A stretch of 64,000 nt of DNA from Bacillus salipaludis (GTDB lineage: Bacteria; Bacillota; Bacilli; Bacillales_B; DSM-18226). Shown piece by piece: positions 1 through 8,032 of this stretch. The notes below the pieces were generated by a model that made no database searches, had not been told where the DNA came from, and saw only the letters and a program-made list of their open reading frames with translations. The translations under genes were made by a program, and so were the position numbers. Numbering within the stretch: position 1 is the stretch's first letter; each line of letters starts with the position of its first letter. Location: contig NZ_SMYO01000004.1 in the NCBI RefSeq assembly GCF_004358205.1, positions 434,001 through 498,000 of the forward strand, read 5' to 3'.

Positions 1-2
1 AA

Positions 3-302
3 AAAGACAAAAAGAATCGAAAGGTTCCAAAAGCGCTTTCTTTCCTAGGCGACGCCTCTTATTCAATATACATTGCACATGGGCCTTTTTTACAATTTTA
101 TATCTTGATTTTTAAGAAATTAAATTTAATGGGGTCAATTGGCTACTTCTTTTCCATGTCAATGGTAATTTTATTAGCGGTGGTTTCTTCCTGTTTAGTC
201 TATATCTTACTTGAAAAGCCTATGTCTAATTATTTAAGGGGGGTTGTTTTCAATGGGAAAAAAATTACATCTTTAAAAACGGCTGTAAAAGTTGCAAAAT
301 AA
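3..302 (+). CDS. Acyltransferase family 3 protein, C-terminal part (5' end outside the window)
   Basis: The frame is open from the first bases of the window and ends at a TAA at 300-302. The translated start contains LSFLGDASYSIYIAHGPFL, the typical last-but-one helix region of OafA/YrhL-like membrane O-acyltransferases, followed by a hydrophobic helix and the family ending LLEKPMSNYL. Such enzymes acylate exported sugars or cell-surface polymers from within the membrane. Only about 99 codons are present, so the catalytic histidine region lies upstream and cannot be checked. It is followed by glycan genes on the same strand, which fits a surface polysaccharide operon. Confidence 0.8.
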   Translation, partial: KDKKNRKVPKALSFLGDASYSIYIAHGPFLQFYILIFKKLNLMGSIGYFFSMSMVILLAVVSSCLVYILLEKPMSNYLRGVVFNGKKITSLKTAVKVAK

Positions 303-309
303 ACCATTT

Positions 310-353
310 TTGACTATTTGTTCTTATTTAAGAACAATGAGTAATTTTATAAT
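310..353 (+). promoter_or_regulatory. Promoter region with a 20-bp palindrome, candidate SinR-type operator
   Basis: An almost perfect palindrome lies at 318-337: TTGTTCTTA, two bases, then TAAGAACAA. Its halves (GTTCTTA) match the SinR half-site GTTCTYT at six of seven positions and are arranged inverted in 16 bp. TTGACT at 310-315 with a 17-bp spacer to AACAAT at 333-338 would put the palindrome inside the promoter; a TATAAT at 348-353 is an alternative -10. It lies just before the phosphoglycosyl transferase gene. The SinR assignment is inference from motif and context. Confidence 0.5.
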
Positions 354-373
354 GAAAACATGTAGGAGGCACT

Positions 374-994
374 ATGAAAAGACTTTTTGATATTTTTGTG
401 AGTTTACTACTGTTGTGCCTCTTTAGTCCCATCATTCTGGGGGTTGCAATCGTGGTCAGGTTGAAACTTGGTTCACCAATTCTATTTAAACAAAAACGAG
501 TCGGGTATCAGGAGCGGATTTTTACACTATTTAAATTTAGAACAATGACAAATGAAAAGGATGAAGCGGGAAACGATTTACCGGATTCTATTCGCTTAAC
601 AAAAGTAGGGCTTTTAATCAGACGATTAAGTATGGATGAGTTGCCACAATTACTCAATGTGCTAAAAGGCGATATGAGCCTGGTTGGACCCCGGCCGCTA
701 TTAGTTCGATATTTGCCCTACTACTCTCAAGAAGAAAGAAAAAGGCATACTGTTCGGCCTGGAATTACCGGGTATGCACAAGTAGAGGGGAGGAACGAAC
801 TGGACTGGAACACGAGACTGGCATTAGATGTAAATTATATTGAAAACCATTCTTTCCTCTTAGATTTAAAAATTATTTTAAAAACAATTAGCAAAACATT
901 AAAACGCGAAGGGATTGCCAATGTCCCTGATCAACAAATGTTGGATTTTGACGTAGAACGACAGATAAAAGCAAAGTCTTTAAAAGGTGGATAA
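374..994 (+). CDS. Undecaprenyl-phosphate sugar phosphotransferase (PglC/EpsL-like initiating transferase)
   Basis: This 206-residue protein belongs to the small monotopic phosphoglycosyl transferases that move a sugar 1-phosphate from a UDP-sugar to undecaprenyl phosphate at the inner membrane face, the first step in building a lipid-linked glycan. It has one N-terminal hydrophobic segment (about residues 8-30), then KFRTM, the catalytic MDELPQLLNVLKGDMSLVGP block with its Asp-Glu pair, and RPGITGYAQV. The length equals that of PglC-type enzymes rather than the long WbaP/WcaJ type. The ATG follows GTAGGAGG at good spacing. With the GNAT, DegT aminotransferase and PglF-like dehydratase downstream it forms a bacillosamine-like set, so a diamino sugar phosphate is a plausible substrate (inference). 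Confidence 0.85.
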   Translation: MKRLFDIFVSLLLLCLFSPIILGVAIVVRLKLGSPILFKQKRVGYQERIFTLFKFRTMTNEKDEAGNDLPDSIRLTKVGLLIRRLSMDELPQLLNVLKGDMSLVGPRPLLVRYLPYYSQEERKRHTVRPGITGYAQVEGRNELDWNTRLALDVNYIENHSFLLDLKIILKTISKTLKREGIANVPDQQMLDFDVERQIKAKSLKGG

Positions 995-1002
995 AAAAAC
1001 CA

Positions 1003-1767
1003 ATGGAAATACGAATCGAAGCCTTAAAAAATAAAGATGTTCATCAAATACCCAAGCTAATTGAATCTGGAATGGATAAAGATATTTTTCCACTTACCAT
1101 TTTTAGTTCAATTGGCTATGAGGCATACTTAAAAAAATTGCTTACCATACCTGAGGAATTTCGAAGAGTGAAGCTTTACGGAGCATTTATTGAAGACCAA
1201 TTAGCAGGATATACGGAATGGCGTATTTTAAAGAATCATCTTTTTTTAAATAATATTTATGTATTGCCTGAATATCAGGGATTGGGCATTGGAAGATCCC
1301 TTCTGGTAAAACACGGGTATAAGTTGTTGGATGAAAATAGGAAATCGAACCTATCCCTCGATGTTTTTAATAATAATACTAAGGCAATGAATTGGTATGA
1401 GAAAATTGGCTTTGTTAAAAAGGATTCGACCTACTGGTATGTTGGTGAGCAGCCTTTTGTAACGGCGTCGAATTGTTTTAATGAATGTTATATAGAGAAC
1501 TATCCGAATGCTGAGGTTGAGCAAAAGGCATTTGGTTTTTCAATGCTAACATGTACAACTAGAAATGGAGTTTATCAAATAGGTAGAATAAATCATCAAT
1601 TATATCGGCTAACAAATGCTAAATCTTTTCATGATGATGATTTACTACATTTTCTTAATAAGTTGGACTCAAAACGAAAACTTCTTTTAATGGCAAGTGA
1701 AATTCTCTCAAGTCAATTCCCGGCCAGATTGGCTTGTCAAAGTAACAGGATGGATCTAAAGATTTAA
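1003..1767 (+). CDS. GNAT family N-acetyltransferase
   Basis: This is a 254-residue protein. The first 150 residues form a GNAT domain: an acceptor part, then NNIYVLPEYQGLGIGRSLLVKHG with the acetyl-CoA loop Q-G-L-G-I-G-R, and the motif NNNTKAMNWYEKIGFVKKDS typical of the last strands. The remaining 100 residues match nothing I recognise. The gene starts nine bases after the transferase stop, with no strong ribosome binding site, so translation may be coupled. In a bacillosamine-like pathway the amino group made by the DegT enzyme must be acetylated; this gene could supply that step, although characterised enzymes for it (PglD) are hexapeptide-repeat proteins. The sugar target is inference. 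Confidence 0.7.
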   Translation: MEIRIEALKNKDVHQIPKLIESGMDKDIFPLTIFSSIGYEAYLKKLLTIPEEFRRVKLYGAFIEDQLAGYTEWRILKNHLFLNNIYVLPEYQGLGIGRSLLVKHGYKLLDENRKSNLSLDVFNNNTKAMNWYEKIGFVKKDSTYWYVGEQPFVTASNCFNECYIENYPNAEVEQKAFGFSMLTCTTRNGVYQIGRINHQLYRLTNAKSFHDDDLLHFLNKLDSKRKLLLMASEILSSQFPARLACQSNRMDLKI

Positions 1768-1845
1768 AAAGAGTAATTTACTAGCTCGGTTATAAAAAAA
1801 TAAATCGAATTTAAACATTCTATATAGGTTTTAGGGGGAAAAATA

Positions 1846-2934
1846 GTGGTTTATAAAGTATTTGATTTATCTCAAAAAGAGAGTTGGTATGAATTTTTAG
1901 GAAAAACTGTAAGTCAGGATATATACTTTACACCTGAATACTTTGAAATTTATGAGAGAAATGGGGAAGGGGAGGCAAGGCTTTATATTTATGATAATGG
2001 CCAGGATTTTGTCTATTACCCGTTCTTAATGAGAAGGCTTAAAACCTTGCCCAGTTCAAAGGATATTTCAAAAAAATATGGGGAATTGTATGATATTACA
2101 ACTCCTTATGGTTATGGAGGTCCAATTACCAACACGAAAGACGAATCTAATAAAAAGCAGCTATTCAGAGAATTTGAGGATTCATTTCATTCTTATTGTT
2201 TTCAAAATAATATTATTACTGAGTTTGTTCGATTTCATCCATTAATTCGGAATGATCAAGATTATAAAGATATAGAATCTACCTTAAACCGTCATACTAT
2301 TTACATTGATTTGTCATTGGATTTAGAAGAGATCTGGGCCAATTATGATAATAAAAATAGAAATAGGCTACGAAAAGCAAAAGCAAATGAATACTTTAGA
2401 ATGGTCCATCGAAATCCAAGAGAATTGGATAACTTTATTAATCTATATTATAAAACGATGGATAAGAAAAATGCATATGAATATTACTATTTTCAGAGGT
2501 CCTTTTTTGAAAATAGTGTTGAACTTTTGAAGGATCACCTGGAATTAATAGAAGTCGTGATGGACGATAAAGTGATCATGTCATGTTTTTTTATGCACTA
2601 TGGTGATTTCATTCATTACCATTTGTTAGGTTCAGACGAAGAATATTTAAATTTCTCACCTAATAATTCATTAATTCATTACGTAGTGGAATGGGCAAAG
2701 ACTAAAGGGAAAAAAGCTTTACATTTAGGTGGAGGATACACCGGGGATAGTGATACCTTATATCGGTTTAAAAAGCGTTTTAATAAATATGGAGATGTAC
2801 CTTTTTACATTGGGAAAAGAATCCGTAATGAGAAGATTTATTATGAGTTAGTTAAAGACCTGCCAGTTTCCGAAAATTATTTTCCCCTGTACAGGCACCC
2901 GGATTTGACCTTTCAAAAGCAGCTTAGTAAATAA
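1846..2934 (+). CDS. FemAB/GNAT-like (BioF2-type) acyl or aminoacyl transferase
   Basis: This is a 362-residue soluble protein with a GTG start after TTAGGGGGAAA. The C-terminal half carries the double-GNAT pattern of FemAB-like proteins: NRNRLRKAKANEYF, then NLYYKTMDKKNAYEYYYF, a long beta region, and LHLGGGYTGDSDTLYRFKKRFN near the end, where the GG..... LYRFK arrangement is typical. Family members add amino acids to peptidoglycan bridges or acyl groups to polysaccharides, and copies are common in capsule and exopolysaccharide loci. It sits between a GNAT and an aminotransferase of the same operon, so glycan decoration is the likely job. The exact donor is unknown. Confidence 0.65.
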   Translation: MVYKVFDLSQKESWYEFLGKTVSQDIYFTPEYFEIYERNGEGEARLYIYDNGQDFVYYPFLMRRLKTLPSSKDISKKYGELYDITTPYGYGGPITNTKDESNKKQLFREFEDSFHSYCFQNNIITEFVRFHPLIRNDQDYKDIESTLNRHTIYIDLSLDLEEIWANYDNKNRNRLRKAKANEYFRMVHRNPRELDNFINLYYKTMDKKNAYEYYYFQRSFFENSVELLKDHLELIEVVMDDKVIMSCFFMHYGDFIHYHLLGSDEEYLNFSPNNSLIHYVVEWAKTKGKKALHLGGGYTGDSDTLYRFKKRFNKYGDVPFYIGKRIRNEKIYYELVKDLPVSENYFPLYRHPDLTFQKQLSK

Positions 2935-2983
2935 TAATTTTTTATGTTTATATTTCAGAATTTTTAGAGAATAGGGTGGGTTC

Positions 2984-4165
2984 ATGGAAAGTAATAAGAA
3001 GAGAATTTATCTATCATCACCACATATGACCGGAAATGAACAGAAATACATTGATCTGTCTTTTAAAACAAATTGGATTGCTCCATTAGGTCCAAATGTT
3101 GATAGGTTTGAGGAGGATATTTGTCAATATGTTGGAGTAAACGATGCATTGGCAGTCAGTTCAGGAACAGCGGCTCTCCACCTGGCATTAAGATTGCTTG
3201 ATGTAAAAGCTGGGGATAAAGTTTTTTGCTCCACACTTACATTTATTGCTAGTGTAAATCCAATTCTGTATCAACAAGCTGAACCAGTTTTCATTGATTC
3301 AGAGTTTGATACATGGAATATGTCGCCAGATGCTTTAAAAAGAGCATTCATGGATGCTGAAAAAGAAGGGAATTTACCTAAAGCGGTAATTGTAGTTCAT
3401 CTTTATGGACAGAATGCCAAAATGGACGAAATAGTAGAAATCTGTAATTTTTACCAGGTACCTATAATTGAAGACGCAGCTGAATCACTTGGTTCCACCT
3501 ATAAAGGGAGAAAAAGTGGCACGATAGGTAAATTTGGTGTGTTTTCCTTTAATGGAAACAAAATTATTACCACATCTGGTGGAGGAATGTTAGTTTCAGA
3601 TGATAAAACAGCAATTGCTAGGGGGAGGTTTCTTGCTGCACAAGCAAGAGACAATAAGCCTTATTATCAACACAGTGAATTAGGTTACAATTATCGGATG
3701 AGTAACATCTTAGCAGGAATTGGGATTGCCCAACTATCTGTAATTGAAGAAAGAGTAAAACAAAAACAGGCTATTTATCAGCGGTATATTAGAGGATTAA
3801 GCGATATTAAAGAGATTGTTTTGATGCCTGAATACAAAGGAACACGACACAATCGTTGGTTAACTACTTTTTATATAGATTCAGAACAACCATTGTTTAC
3901 GCCATTTGAGTTAATTCAAGAATTAGAAAGAGAAAATATCGAAGCAAGACAAGTATGGAAACCAATGCATTTACAACCCTTACTTAATGAATACAGATTT
4001 TATTCTCATTCAGAACATTTGAATGTCGCAGAAACTTTATTTGAAAGAGGGATCTGTTTGCCGTCGGGGACCAACATGACCGAAGATGAACAATCACGGG
4101 TAATACAAATTATTCAATCCTTTGTAAGTCGAAGAAGGGAACAACACTTTATTGCTAATTTTTAA
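2984..4165 (+). CDS. DegT/DnrJ/EryC1/StrS family sugar aminotransferase (PglE-like)
   Basis: This is a 393-residue PLP-dependent aminotransferase. Key features are the phosphate-binding SSGTAALHLAL near residue 60, the PLP-ring Asp in IIEDAAESLGS (about residue 164), and the Schiff-base lysine K193 in FSFNGNKIITTSGGGM. These enzymes transfer the amino group of glutamate to a 4-keto nucleotide sugar. The upstream partner making a 4-keto-6-deoxy sugar would be the PglF-like dehydratase encoded immediately downstream. The ATG at 2984 follows AGGGTGGGTTC. The lengths and order fit the PglE step that makes UDP-4-amino-4,6-dideoxy-GlcNAc, but the sugar is not proven by the sequence. Confidence 0.85.
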   Translation: MESNKKRIYLSSPHMTGNEQKYIDLSFKTNWIAPLGPNVDRFEEDICQYVGVNDALAVSSGTAALHLALRLLDVKAGDKVFCSTLTFIASVNPILYQQAEPVFIDSEFDTWNMSPDALKRAFMDAEKEGNLPKAVIVVHLYGQNAKMDEIVEICNFYQVPIIEDAAESLGSTYKGRKSGTIGKFGVFSFNGNKIITTSGGGMLVSDDKTAIARGRFLAAQARDNKPYYQHSELGYNYRMSNILAGIGIAQLSVIEERVKQKQAIYQRYIRGLSDIKEIVLMPEYKGTRHNRWLTTFYIDSEQPLFTPFELIQELERENIEARQVWKPMHLQPLLNEYRFYSHSEHLNVAETLFERGICLPSGTNMTEDEQSRVIQIIQSFVSRRREQHFIANF

Positions 4166-4173
4166 AAATTAGT

Positions 4174-4219
4174 AAACCATTTTATGTCCGGGTGTTCTCT
4201 AAAAAGAACAAAATGGTTT
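4174..4219 (+). promoter_or_regulatory. Nested inverted repeats with a near-perfect SinR-type operator
   Basis: The inner palindrome at 4194-4209 is GTTCTCTAAAAAGAAC. Read from either side it gives GTTCTCT and GTTCTTT, both exact matches to the SinR half-site GTTCTYT, in the same 16-bp layout as the palindrome at 320-335. It is enclosed by perfect 10-bp arms, AAACCATTTT (4174-4183) and AAAATGGTTT (4210-4219). The same AAACCATTTT word also occurs at 301-310, about 20 bases before the first palindrome. The site lies in the only larger gap before the dehydratase gene. It could act as an operator, an RNA hairpin, or both. Confidence 0.6.
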
Positions 4220-4250
4220 CTTTAAATAGAAAAGAAAGGAGTGTCCACCC

Positions 4251-6068
4251 ATGAGTTTTCAGAAACGGCTACTTTCTTTAGTAGTAGTTGATTCCTTAAT
4301 CGTGTTTGCATCCGTATATATCTGCAGCTTTCTACTTTTCTCTGGCTGTGTTGTTCCTAAAGTACCGTTAACACTTGTATCAACAACCCTTCTTGTAAGT
4401 CATCATTTATTTGCCTCTAGATATAGGCTGTATAAGAGGGCTTGGGAGTATGCAAGTGCAGATGAAATGGTAACCGTTCTTAAAGCTGTAACCTTTTCCG
4501 TCATTACCGCAGCGATTATACAATGGATTATTGGACAGCAAATTTATTTTCGAATTTTAACCACAACGTGGATGATGCATTTATTTTTAATTGGGGGTTC
4601 CCGGTTTTCATGGCGCATCTATAAAGAAAAACACTTTTCCGGAAATAAAAAGGTTAAAAAGCGGACGCTTATTATAGGTGCGGGGTCTGCGGGTATGCTG
4701 GCAACAAGACAATTAAAGAATAGTAAGGATTGTGATCTAATTCCTGTTGCCTTTATTGATGACGATAAACAAAAGCAAAATCTTGAAATTTTAGGTCTTC
4801 CCGTAATTGGTGGTTTGAGCAGGCTTAAAGATATAGTTAGGGATCTAAAAATTGAAAATATTATCATTGCAATACCCTCTCTAACAAAAAAAGAACTACA
4901 CAGTATTTATTTGGATTGCATCAAAACAAAGATTAATACACAGATGATGCCGATGTTCGAGGATTTAGTAACAGGTAAGGTCTCTGTTAATGAAATTCGC
5001 AATGTCGAACCGGGTGATCTATTGGGCAGGGAGCCTGTTGAATTGGACACAAACTCGATTTCAAAATACATTACTGACAGTGTTGTACTGGTAACAGGTG
5101 CGGGTGGATCCATTGGTTCAGAAATTTGCAGGCAAATTTCTCTGTTTTTACCGTCAAAACTTATACTCCTTGGTCATGGCGAAAATAGTATCTATACCAT
5201 TGAGATGGAATTGAAGTCCTCCTTAAATCATCATTTTGAAATTGTTACTGAAATTGCTGATATTACAGACCGGGATAAAATTTTTACGATTATGAATCAA
5301 TATAAACCAAGGGTTGTATTTCATGCTGCAGCTCATAAACATGTTCCATTAATGGAGAGAAATCCAGAGGAAGCTATTAAGAATAATGTAATCGGGACAA
5401 AAAATGTTGCAGAGGCGGCAGGAGAAAATGGTGTGGAAACATTTGTCATGATTTCAACGGATAAAGCAGTAAACCCAACGAGTGTTATGGGTGCTACGAA
5501 GAGAATAGCCGAGATGATTGTTCAGGAACTAAATCATAAAAGCAATACTAGGTTTGTAGCAGTCCGTTTTGGAAATGTATTAGGAAGCAGGGGGAGTGTC
5601 ATTCCATTATTTAAGGAACAAATTTCAAAGGGCGGTCCCATAACAGTAACACATCCTGAAATGACAAGATATTTTATGACCATTCCTGAGGCGTCCAGGC
5701 TCGTTTTACAAGCTGGAGCAAATGCACAAGGTGGAGAAATATTTGTCCTAGATATGGGAGAACCAGTAAAAATTGTAGATCTTGCTAAAAATTTAATTCG
5801 ATTATCAGGTTATTCTGAGAACGATATAGAGATAACCTTCTCCGGAATAAGACCAGGAGAAAAACTATTTGAAGAAATTCTTAGTAAGACTGAAGTACAG
5901 GATTTTCAGATCCATCCTAAAATTTTCGTAGGTAAGTCGGTGAATGTAGAAGTAACAAAAATAACAAAATTACTTGAGGTTTATAACCATCTAGATAGAG
6001 ATGAGCTAAAGGAAGTACTTTTATATATGACGAATCAACCGAAAGAAATTATGCAAGTGGTTATCTAG
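4251..6068 (+). CDS. CapD/PglF-type nucleotide-sugar 4,6-dehydratase, membrane-bound
   Basis: This is a 605-residue protein with four predicted N-terminal membrane helices (residues 8-125), a first Rossmann-like domain with LIIGAGSAGMLATRQL, and an extended SDR domain starting VLVTGAGGSIGSEICRQI. The catalytic region reads STDKAVNPTSVMGATKR, placing T403-D404-K405 and, where most SDR enzymes have Tyr, M413, followed by K417. The Met for Tyr change is known from PglF-class dehydratases, which convert UDP-GlcNAc to the 4-keto-6-deoxy sugar. It supplies the ketone for the adjacent DegT aminotransferase. The start has a strong AAAGGAGTG ribosome binding site. Confidence 0.88.
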   Translation: MSFQKRLLSLVVVDSLIVFASVYICSFLLFSGCVVPKVPLTLVSTTLLVSHHLFASRYRLYKRAWEYASADEMVTVLKAVTFSVITAAIIQWIIGQQIYFRILTTTWMMHLFLIGGSRFSWRIYKEKHFSGNKKVKKRTLIIGAGSAGMLATRQLKNSKDCDLIPVAFIDDDKQKQNLEILGLPVIGGLSRLKDIVRDLKIENIIIAIPSLTKKELHSIYLDCIKTKINTQMMPMFEDLVTGKVSVNEIRNVEPGDLLGREPVELDTNSISKYITDSVVLVTGAGGSIGSEICRQISLFLPSKLILLGHGENSIYTIEMELKSSLNHHFEIVTEIADITDRDKIFTIMNQYKPRVVFHAAAHKHVPLMERNPEEAIKNNVIGTKNVAEAAGENGVETFVMISTDKAVNPTSVMGATKRIAEMIVQELNHKSNTRFVAVRFGNVLGSRGSVIPLFKEQISKGGPITVTHPEMTRYFMTIPEASRLVLQAGANAQGGEIFVLDMGEPVKIVDLAKNLIRLSGYSENDIEITFSGIRPGEKLFEEILSKTEVQDFQIHPKIFVGKSVNVEVTKITKLLEVYNHLDRDELKEVLLYMTNQPKEIMQVVI

Positions 6069-6107
6069 CAGTTTAAGAAAACCTGAAATTGGATGGAGAG
6101 TGTTCGG

Positions 6108-7337
6108 ATGTTAACAAATAGTAGAGAGATTCTTTTAGTTGCTCCCTTTACAATTCTTCCAGGAGAAAAGGGGTTTAATAGATTCACGTATATTGCTGAC
6201 AAATTAAGTTCTAAAGGGCATAGGGTTACCTTACTTACAAGTAATTTTAAGCACAGCGATAAAAAATTTAGGGATAATGCGAAAATTGAAATGATCAGTA
6301 AGAGCCTAAAATATAAAATCGTTATGTTAGAGGAACTGGGATACCAAAAAAATATTGGGATTGATCGTATTCAAAGCCATAGACAATTTTCTAAACAATT
6401 GGCGTTTTATTTAAAAAATATAAAACATAACCCGGATGTGATTTACTGCGCTTACCCTATGATGGACGCTGCTTTTATTGTTGGGAAATATGCCAAGAAA
6501 TTTGAAATCCCATTTGTTATGGATATCCAGGATGTCTGGCCAGAGGCAATCAAGAATGCCATTCCGCTTCCAGAGATATTAGTGGATGCCCTATTATACC
6601 CTCTTACCATCTATGCCAATAAAATTTATAGTTTAGCAGATTATGTTGTGGGCGTATCTAAAAGTTATGTGCAGCGTGTAAAAAAAGTTAATCTGGATGC
6701 CAGAAGTTACTTGCCTATTTTTATTGGAACAGACCTGGGTGTTTTTGATCGGTATAAAGATAATCCAGTTAACAAAGAGCCTAATGAATTTTGGATTACC
6801 TATATAGGAACTATTAGCTATAGTTATGACCTGGAAACAGTCATTCGCGCAGTTTCAATTCTAAAAGATAAAGGGTTCACTAATATCGTTTTTAAAGTAT
6901 TTGGGTCAGGCCCATTACAAGCGAAATTTGAGAATTTGGCCAATCAATTAGGAGCCCCCGTGGATTTTATGGGTCACTTTACATATGAAGAGATGATTCC
7001 ATATTTAGTGAAATCTGATATTGCAGCAAATGCAATTAGTAAAGGTGCTCAACAAAGTATTACCAACAAAATTGGAGATTTTCTATCCGCTGGATTACCT
7101 ATATTAAATAGCAGCCTTAATAAGGAATTTATGGACATGGTAACAAGCGAAAATATTGGTCTTAACTATAATCCTGGTGATGCGGTTAAATTAGCCGCAT
7201 TAATTGAACAGCTTTATACAAATAAAGGTTTGCGCGCAGCATATGGGGAAAACGCTAGGAGATTGGCAGAAGAAAAATTTGATCGAAGACATTCGTATAA
7301 AGAAATTTATAGTCTTATTGAACGTGCAACGGTTTAA
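6108..7337 (+). CDS. Glycosyltransferase family 4 (GT-B fold)
   Basis: This protein of about 409 residues has the N-terminal acceptor half (LVAPFTILPGEKGFNRFTYIADKL), the central VMDIQDVWPEAI common in GT4 transferases of polysaccharide loci, and a C-terminal donor half with ITYIGTISYSYDLETVIRA, VFKVFGSGP and the sugar-nucleotide region KIGDFLSAGLPIL. I chose ATG 6108 because GGAGAG lies eight bases before it; the in-frame ATG at 6093 has no ribosome binding site. It most likely adds a sugar to the lipid-linked primer on the cytoplasmic side. Donor and acceptor cannot be read from the sequence. Confidence 0.8.
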   Translation: MLTNSREILLVAPFTILPGEKGFNRFTYIADKLSSKGHRVTLLTSNFKHSDKKFRDNAKIEMISKSLKYKIVMLEELGYQKNIGIDRIQSHRQFSKQLAFYLKNIKHNPDVIYCAYPMMDAAFIVGKYAKKFEIPFVMDIQDVWPEAIKNAIPLPEILVDALLYPLTIYANKIYSLADYVVGVSKSYVQRVKKVNLDARSYLPIFIGTDLGVFDRYKDNPVNKEPNEFWITYIGTISYSYDLETVIRAVSILKDKGFTNIVFKVFGSGPLQAKFENLANQLGAPVDFMGHFTYEEMIPYLVKSDIAANAISKGAQQSITNKIGDFLSAGLPILNSSLNKEFMDMVTSENIGLNYNPGDAVKLAALIEQLYTNKGLRAAYGENARRLAEEKFDRRHSYKEIYSLIERATV

Positions 7338-7352
7338 AGAGGCCATTACACT

Positions 7353-7997
7353 ATGTTTTCAATAATCAGACGACAAGGAACATTGTCCATTAAGAAACGA
7401 AAAAAAATAAGAAAAAGAATTTTTTTTATAATCGTTTTATTATTCACTTTTTTCCTATTGTTTGCAGGCAGATTTCTTGTGGTGGATGAAGCACCAAAAG
7501 CAGCGGACGTAATTGTCGTATTAAGTGGAGGAGAAGGACGTCTTGAAAAAGCATATGAACTTTATCAATCGGGATATGCAAGAAAAATGATTGTATCCAA
7601 TGGACTGGCAGACAATCTATGGGAAAGCGCTATAAGACTTTTGCCAAGGAAATCCGTAATATTGGAGAGAAAGGCAGATAGCACATATGAAAGTGCAGTC
7701 TATGTAAAAAAAATTATGAAAAAGCATAAATATCATTCTGCACTGATCGTCTCATCTGACTACCATATGAGAAGGGTGAAATATAATTTCAGTAGAGTCT
7801 ATAAGGATAGTGATACGAAACTAATTTATGTTGCCAGTAATACAACCTATGACCCAAAGGCATGGTGGTTAAGTAAACACAATGTTGGCATCACTATTAG
7901 TGAATATATAAAAATAATTGGCAATACCTTTGGAATTTACGGAAATGATGCAAAGAGGAAATTATATCAATATATAGAAGTGTTTTTTTATGAATAA
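7353..7997 (+). CDS. YdcF/SanA-like DUF218 membrane protein
   Basis: This is a 214-residue protein with a basic N-terminus, one membrane helix (about residues 24-44) and a DUF218 domain: AADVIVVLSGGEGRLEKAYELYQSGYARKMIVSNG, then ERKADSTYESAVYVKK and ALIVSSDYHMRRV. ElyC/SanA/YdcF relatives affect envelope polymer synthesis and undecaprenyl carrier metabolism in enterobacteria, and copies sit in many exopolysaccharide operons. It begins 15 bases after the glycosyltransferase gene. A role in carrier recycling or polymer assembly fits the context but is unproven. Confidence 0.75.
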   Translation: MFSIIRRQGTLSIKKRKKIRKRIFFIIVLLFTFFLLFAGRFLVVDEAPKAADVIVVLSGGEGRLEKAYELYQSGYARKMIVSNGLADNLWESAIRLLPRKSVILERKADSTYESAVYVKKIMKKHKYHSALIVSSDYHMRRVKYNFSRVYKDSDTKLIYVASNTTYDPKAWWLSKHNVGITISEYIKIIGNTFGIYGNDAKRKLYQYIEVFFYE

Positions 7998-8032
7998 GGA
8001 AAAAATAATAATTATACAAAGGAGAGATAATT

